DNA from: Atopsyche davidsoni | Lineage: Eukaryota; Arthropoda; Insecta; Trichoptera; Hydrobiosidae | Reading direction: 5' to 3' | NCBI GenBank assembly: GCA_022113835.1 | Contig: JAILWY010000023.1 | Location: 2,418,001-2,482,000 of the forward strand | DNA: 64,000 bases | In this document: piece after piece, positions 57,901-64,000 of the stretch | Layout of the letters: the number at the start of each line of letters is the position of its first letter | Numbering within the stretch: position 1 is the first letter of the stretch | Program-made: the position numbers and the translations under genes | The notes under the pieces: model-generated | Seen by the model: only the letters and a program-made list of their open reading frames with translations | What the model was told of the DNA's origin: nothing | Databases searched by the model: none

Positions 57901-60845
57901 ATTTTACAGAAGTTTCAGTAAATTTACAACAGATTGTTATTGCAGCAGTGTGTGGCCCAACTGTACAGAGTTGACATAGAAATACAAGACCCCCAGCGGA
58001 ACCCGTGACGTCATATACAGACGACAGGCCTTAAGAGAATTTACCATTTCTTGCTGATTATAATTGTTTAAATGACTTTTGTTGTGTGCGTAGTTTGCCA
58101 GATTTGCTGTTTGGCCTCGAATTCTGGTGTTGAACGTACTTCGCTACACAAATACTGTTTTTAATTGAAAATTATTTAAGATTACACTACAACAAAATAC
58201 ACACAATTTCAAATGTGTATCTTTGTATGATATTGGCTGCACGGAAAGAAGTAACTGAAAAACGAAGAGAATAAGCACGACCTTGGCAAGAGCGGCAAGG
58301 TTAAAAAAAGAAGCAAGGGAAGAGAGGCAGATGGGCAAGCAGCGGGAAGCATATAACAAGTTTTTATCGCGTTTTCCTTTCCATTGAAGCTGGAGGCGGC
58401 TCGCTGGTGTGATCCATGGTCGGCAAGCACACATGCCCATTGAAAAATCAAACGGATTGGCAGAGTGCGGTGATCGGCAGAACGGCGGTGCACGTGGCGC
58501 GAGTGCACGAGGCGCGGGGTTAATTCAAGCAGCGGCCACGGAATTAGACGAGTCAAAAATAACACTTCCGCGTGGCTGTGCCCGCCGGGTCGCGCGAGCC
58601 CGAGGGACGGGGAAACTCCGCCGACTTCGAAACGATCTACTGGTTGATTTTCGATTACTGCTATCGAATTTAAAAAAAAGTTGATTTTTTTAATAAAAAA
58701 TATTTTACGTCAAAGAAAACTGATATTATTCGAACGTATAAAACTCCTGCCTGTATGTCAGAAATGTAACTTTAAGTAGAATCTTATAGTTTTAAAACAT
58801 GCCGGATAAAAGTGAAATCAAGATTTTTGGATTTAATAAACCAGTTTCGAATATTGCTCTCATGATTTTTTATAATGGAAATGGAATGGAAAAAATCCGT
58901 ATACTTTCCAAAATGGTGACTGAGAAGAATATGAGCAAATGTGACATTTTTGTGTTGAGCATTGTCACTTTGTGAAGGTCCTCGATAGTATCATCGAATG
59001 ATAAGCAATTTATTATTCGACTTGCAGGAGCTCCAGTGCGCCCCGCCCCTAGTGGAGGCTCTGCGGGACTCGTCGCCAGATCCCGGTGGGAGTCCTGGCA
59101 GCAGTATAGACAGATTGACAAAAGGAGTTTGACACGTGGAGATGTTTTGCAATTCTCTTTATGTTTTGCATACGGTGACCTTTAACCCTTGCAGAGACTT
59201 GGTCTAATATTCTAGTATCACTTACAAATAATAAATACAGTATAATTTCTACGTTGGTTAAATTTAAAATAAAAAAACTTGTCGCTCAACCTATATTCGA
59301 TCGCGGGACGCAGAGAGCGTGTAAATCACCGTATCACTAGACGATTTCAACATACATAATTTGAATAAGCCGGCTTGTAATTGGCTGAATGGTCCCACCG
59401 ATGGCGGGGTGATATATGTATGTAAATTGATCTGATATCCGAATCACCACGCTGACGGGCGAATCAAATTTGCGAGCGATCGAGCAGTTCACCAATTTCG
59501 GGGCGATTTGATGCGATTACACTGACGCGAAGGAAATGACAGACCAAAAAGCACGAACGACATCGGTTAGTAATTAAATCAAATCAATGTTTGCACAAGA
59601 GCAATCCAACACACCGGGGAGTCGACATGGAAGCGAGTACGCAGCAAAACGATGGGATAATACACTCAATAACAATCTACGAAAGCTCGCCTATCTATTA
59701 TATGTACCATATATATGAGTTTTGGCTGGACCGCATTCTCGTTTAAATAAAATATGCCTATTTAAAAGTATGCAAAAAGTTTTATTCAAATCCCGACTTT
59801 TTTATAGTAGGTCAAAGGGTTCTGGGAGGCTTTCGTCCGATGAAGGGTTTTGCATACAAGACGATACAACCGCTGGTTCCATTAAGGAGTTCTCGCGTTG
59901 TGCGCACTTCCTGGTTTGTAATTCGCGGGCGGGGGATGGGACGGGGCGGGTCTGGGAGGAATTATTAAGGGTTGAGTGGCTGGACGTGAGATTAATAATC
60001 TATTGATTTATGGGACTTTTTGGTATTAATTTATCTGAGGGATCTTTTTGGATCGAGCTTAGCACGGCTCGTCGCAGAATAAACTATACATGATACAAAT
60101 GTTTATTGATTTTCGGGATGTTGTCTTACTTTAAGCATAAAAATACTTTAAATTATAATTATTATCATTTACTGCTTTTATTTGCAAATATCGCTTAGGA
60201 ATAAATAAAAGTATTAATATAAAATAATAACATTTTTAGTTATCATCACAACGGCGTGGATAGCCCTTAACACTTATAATCCATAAAAAAAAAATATTCA
60301 GAAAATGAAAATTTTAATACCTATTTGCAATGTAGATAGTATAGACTTTTAGATACAAATATCCTTTCAATATAATTAAATAAAGGGAGATCCATTTTTA
60401 AGGCCGGTAAAAATGCAAATTTTTACATTTTAGCGATATTCATCTCCGAACTGAGGGATATTCTGATTTCTAGCTACTGGACGATTAATTCGATGTCGAC
60501 GGGACGCTCCTGGAAACTACATGACGGGTAAAACGGACGGCTCGACATAATTTCGGATGGGTCACTCCATGACGTCCGAGAGTCGATACCGGGGGGGTGG
60601 TGCGGCGGGCTCCACCCGGGGGTCAGTGGCGGCGGAAGGGGTTCTATTATCTAATTAATGTGGGTTCGAGTTTGGAGACGTTATCAATTGGTGTTGCGAA
60701 TAATAAGGTTTTGTGCCCAAACAAGATAATAATGGCGAGGGCATTAGCAGATAATGTTATTGATTCCATTACATTCAATATTAGCCGGTGGGGTGTTGGG
60801 GGGGATCTCCGCGCCGGTACACTTTCCTGTTAAATGCACAATATA
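54991..60845. other. Right-hand domain, part 6: no gene recognised
   Basis: GC islands at about 54990-55110, 55450-55570, 55990-56110, 56970-57250, 58380-58640, 59020-59110, 59890-59970 and 60470-60640. TGACGTCA at 55004 and 58006. Two plus frames overlap at 56944-57329 (101 and 97 codons, arginine-rich) without any domain that I recognise. Composition explains them. Confidence 0.4.
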
Positions 60846-61147
60846 CAGGGTGATTTCAGAAAAATTGTGAATAGTTTACGTTTCTTAATACTAAGCGTAC
60901 TGCTGGGAATTAACCGGAACCTCTTATCTCCAGTTCACAAGCACATTAGAAGAGTTAAAATAAAGAATAACAAAAATTGTATCTCTCAATGATAGTGTTG
61001 TGGTTAACCGCTATAAGAAGCGTCAAATAACATATTGTTTTTGGGTATCATTATTTAAATTAATTAAAATTGCGATTATTTTTGTAGTGTACACCGTGTT
61101 ACTTGCATGAAAATTTTCACACAAAAAAATTCGCATGAATCACCCAG
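60846..61147. mobile_element. Probable MITE with TA target site
   Basis: TA-CAGGGTGATTTCAGAAAAAT at the left. The complement of the right end reads TA-CTGGGTGATTCATGCGAATT. About 300 bp, noncoding. TA flanks and (C)AGGGTGATT-type ends suggest a Tc1/mariner-mobilised MITE. The inverted repeat is short. Confidence 0.45.
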
Positions 61148-64000
61148 TATGCATAAAAAATATATTTATCGTTCTGTAACTTAAGACAAATACATATTTA
61201 ACTACAGAAAATAGTCAGAATTTCATGAAGCAATGACCACACTATCTATAATTAAATTATGATTTCACATCTACCGAGAGCGTACTGTGGAGCTTTGACC
61301 TATTTTTATTTCGGCAGCGACACATTCACAATGGTCCGCAATGCATACAACAGAAATAATGGATTACAAACAGGCCATTAGTAAACACAGGCACACAGTG
61401 GCCAGAGTGGTATAACTCCCCCACAGCATTTGCTCACGTATCAGGTTCACCAGATGTCCAGTTTTTACGCGGACAGTAGATATGGTTAAAATACAGGATA
61501 AGACAGACACGCATCGCATATGTAGTATGCTTCGTTTCATCATCAGATATGTAATTATGAAATAATCAGTTCAAACTGTTTTTGTGTCTATATACTTTTT
61601 TTATAATATTTTTTCAGTGACTTACGCTATCCAATGTCGGTTTCCAAAAGGTTGGGGGGGGGACCTGCGAATAAAACAAATCAAAATATTAGAACAAAAA
61701 TACTAAACAGATATTTTTTGTGATTTTTAGTGTGATTGCGTATACGGCGGTATAAGCAAGTCAAACACGGGCAGTTACTCATCCCGATTGCCGTCTTCGA
61801 GATCTTAAAGAATACGGTAGTGCACCAGAGTCACGGGGGGACATCAGAATCCGAGTTTGGGTGTCTCCCGAAGGAGAGACAGTGTGTCGAGCGTCACAAG
61901 GACCCGGGGCCGTGCGAATGAGCGGAGGTGCCGGTGACAGCGGCGGCCGCATCCGCGTGCCGGATCAGCTGATATCCGGGGCGGGGTGCTGATGACTCAC
62001 TTCCTCATTTACATTGGCGCATGCGCGAGGGGCCGCCGCCTGGGTGCGGAGACCGGCTGCCTGCGAGGGTACGCCGCCTCATCCGACACGCGAAGCTCTT
62101 TAGATATTGAAATATTACCACCTCGATTGTTCGAACTGCCAGATGAACTGCCGAAATGTCGACACTCCGAGTAACGTATTATTTGAATTAAATATATCAA
62201 AATTTAAAGATCAAAAAGAGTCGACACGCATTAGTGGATTGAATGTGACCCCCTCGGGGTGGGGCGGCGTTCCGCGTTGACAGTGCGCGGGGCACGCCCC
62301 AATCAATTGCGAAGTCGGGGTCGACGCCCGGGACGCCCGGGACGCCGGCGCTGAGGGATGCGTGAGCGTGACATATTAGTCCGTCATAACTGCGTGCCCC
62401 CTGCGAAGGAATTCGTACGCACACGTTGCCCTTTAGTTTAATCACACTGAAACCTTTCCAACAGCCCGTCGCCCTTTTTTTTAAAATCATCCGCAGATGT
62501 TTAAAAATTGTTTGTAGTAATTACAACAGTATTGTGAAAATCTACTTTTACTACTAAATATTTTGTCTCTTCACAGTAATATGTTCAGATGCATGTGTTT
62601 TCAGATTTTCGCTCCACTTTCTTAAACATTCAATATTTTTTGCTCTGCGACAAAGGGTTATCAATTTAATACAATTGCACTGAATATTAATTAGACCGTC
62701 CCACATAGATAATGAATTAGATAAACTGGGTGGACCTCCCCCCCCCCCCGCGCCCTCCGAGATGCGAGATAGACTATCGCAAAAACAGCCCCCTGGTAAA
62801 TACGGGGTCTACCTTTTCTTAGTACGGACTGCTTTGCGCACAAAACAACCCGACCGAGCCACCCCTCCTCTAATGGATGTTGAATGCAGATTCGGGCGGG
62901 TGCAACTTTTTAATTGGATGATTGCGGTAATCCCAAGTGGTTGCATTAGATGCACTTTCTTTGTACACTGCAGAAACTTTGTAGTTACTGCCTCGGTGCA
63001 TGTTCTAAAGAATATAAAGCTCTTCACACAGGTATATTTTATACTGCATAAGAAAAAATAAGACCGCTACGTTCGTAGCACACGGCGAGAAGCAATAGAA
63101 TATATCCCACAGCTACTGTAGACACATTTTTATTCACAATAAAAAAATTAAAACAAAAATCAAAATGGATCTTCACCGAGTACTTTCTGTCAAAAAATAT
63201 TTAAAAAATACTTGACTGCTTTGTTTCAGTTTCGCAGCAGTCACGCAGTTCCGTCTCTTTCGGCAAAGTATGCACAGCGACTCTTCTCGTGGGGGGGTGT
63301 GTTCCTGAGAGCTCCCTACGCTTAAACCAATTTCCCAGGCAAGGCGAGCGCCGCCGGGGTAAATAGATTAAACGTGTGATATTATATTTACCACTTAAAT
63401 TAGTATTCTATTAATGAGTCGGTTCTCGCTCTTCCGCGGTAATTAAATTCATAAAAAAAACAATTAAATTTTCAAGACACAGCACAAAAGCGCCATTTAA
63501 AATATTGTTTTTTTTTTATTTTTACGCGTGTTAAAACGGGAAATCGCCAGCCATTTTGGTGTTGCGTAAAATTTATGGTATTTATGTTACTGGTTTTTAT
63601 TTTTACTGTGCGCATAAAAGTGTCAGCCTTGGCTACGCGAATCGGACCACCTTATGTATGCAACGCGGCGTTTTTATTTTTTTTTTCCCTGAAACACGAT
63701 CGGAATTGTTTTCTGTAAGTAGAGCTCGATACATCAAGCATACCACATATAAGTCATACTGAATGGTAGGCAAGACGAATGCCGTTCGTCAAAAGTATGA
63801 ACGCTGCAGTAATAATAATAAAATATTATTTATCCATAATATTTTATATTCCCAATAATTCCCAATGCCGGCAATATCGTTCCTGGTAGTCGACTGGAGT
63901 TTATGACTTTGAGATTTGAGATATTATATAAAATTCTGGTTATAAAATTATAGTTTATTTCTGTTTCAGTTCAGAGGCGATTCAGTACAGTCTCAAATCT
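61148..64000. other. Right-hand domain, part 7: no gene recognised
   Basis: GC islands at about 61830-62090, 62240-62420, 62740-62900 and 63230-63370. A C13 run lies near 62738. TGTCCAGTTTTTACGCGGAC near 61456 may be a transposon end. A splice-acceptor-like site lies at the far right. Confidence 0.4.
63949..63971 (+). promoter_or_regulatory. Possible 3' splice site at window edge
   Basis: Pyrimidine-rich TTTATTTCTGTTTCAG, followed by TTCAGAGGCG. All three frames are open in the last 29 bases. Matches a U2 acceptor consensus, but such sites are common by chance. Confidence 0.2.

Noticed and set aside
63640..63722. GTAAGTA donor-like site near 63715
   Set aside because: No acceptor or recognisable coding sequence upstream; isolated matches are common by chance.
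1..64000. CRISPR arrays, operons, prophage or bacterial defence systems
   Set aside because: No spaced identical repeats, no prokaryotic gene layout; the sequence is clearly eukaryotic.

Overview
The window looks like nuclear DNA of an insect. It is AT-rich and has no operon-like gene packing. It is littered with decayed eukaryotic DNA transposons (hAT, mariner, a DD41D-type mariner relative, pogo-like, piggyBac, Helitron) and with fragments of one non-LTR and one LTR retrotransposon. It also carries short runs of the insect telomere pentamer TTAGG. I cannot resolve the order or species. I found no intact host protein-coding gene and no canonical tRNA or rRNA. Every coding signal I can support is a broken transposase or retroelement fragment.

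Layout. From 1 to about 26.5 kb the window is a transposon graveyard. It holds a dispersed unclassified family (here R1), a 120-bp tandem repeat, a degenerate tandem array, a hAT MITE with an 8-bp target duplication (2878-3444), and a palindromic family (here R2; copies at 6.3, 13.7 and 17.0 kb). Two deletion derivatives follow: mariner (7716-8387) and DD41D (9482-10043). Then come a giant hairpin element (11902-12450), an inverted pair of composite mariner plus pogo-like MITE units (14.4-15.1 and 20.1-20.7 kb), and a nested stack of LINE, Gypsy-type LTR and R2 (16.2-17.5 kb). A piggyBac derivative (21499-21852) and a Helitron (25726-26529) complete this half. From 26.5 to 30.6 kb is AT-rich sequence in which I recognise almost nothing.

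From about 30.6 kb to the end the texture changes. Short GC-rich islands recur about once per kilobase in an AT-rich background, with far fewer transposons: one pogo-like MITE, one mariner C-terminus, a few small fragments. The islands hold palindromes and clustered motifs resembling sites for bZIP (TGACGTCA), T-box, RFX, GATA and homeodomain proteins. Open frames there are short, overlap on both strands and match nothing I know. This resembles the noncoding regulatory landscape, or a very long intron, of a developmental regulator, but no exon is visible to confirm it. A good 3' splice-acceptor-like sequence sits about 30 bases from the window end.

How parts relate: the elements form nested insertions and local duplications rather than a pathway. 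I did not find a new defence or gene system. The most informative points are the self-deleted transposons that keep both ends plus part of a transposase, the nested and duplicated composites, and the repeated regulatory-type palindromes in the right half. Island limits, motif counts and similarities were judged by eye, without alignment or database searches.
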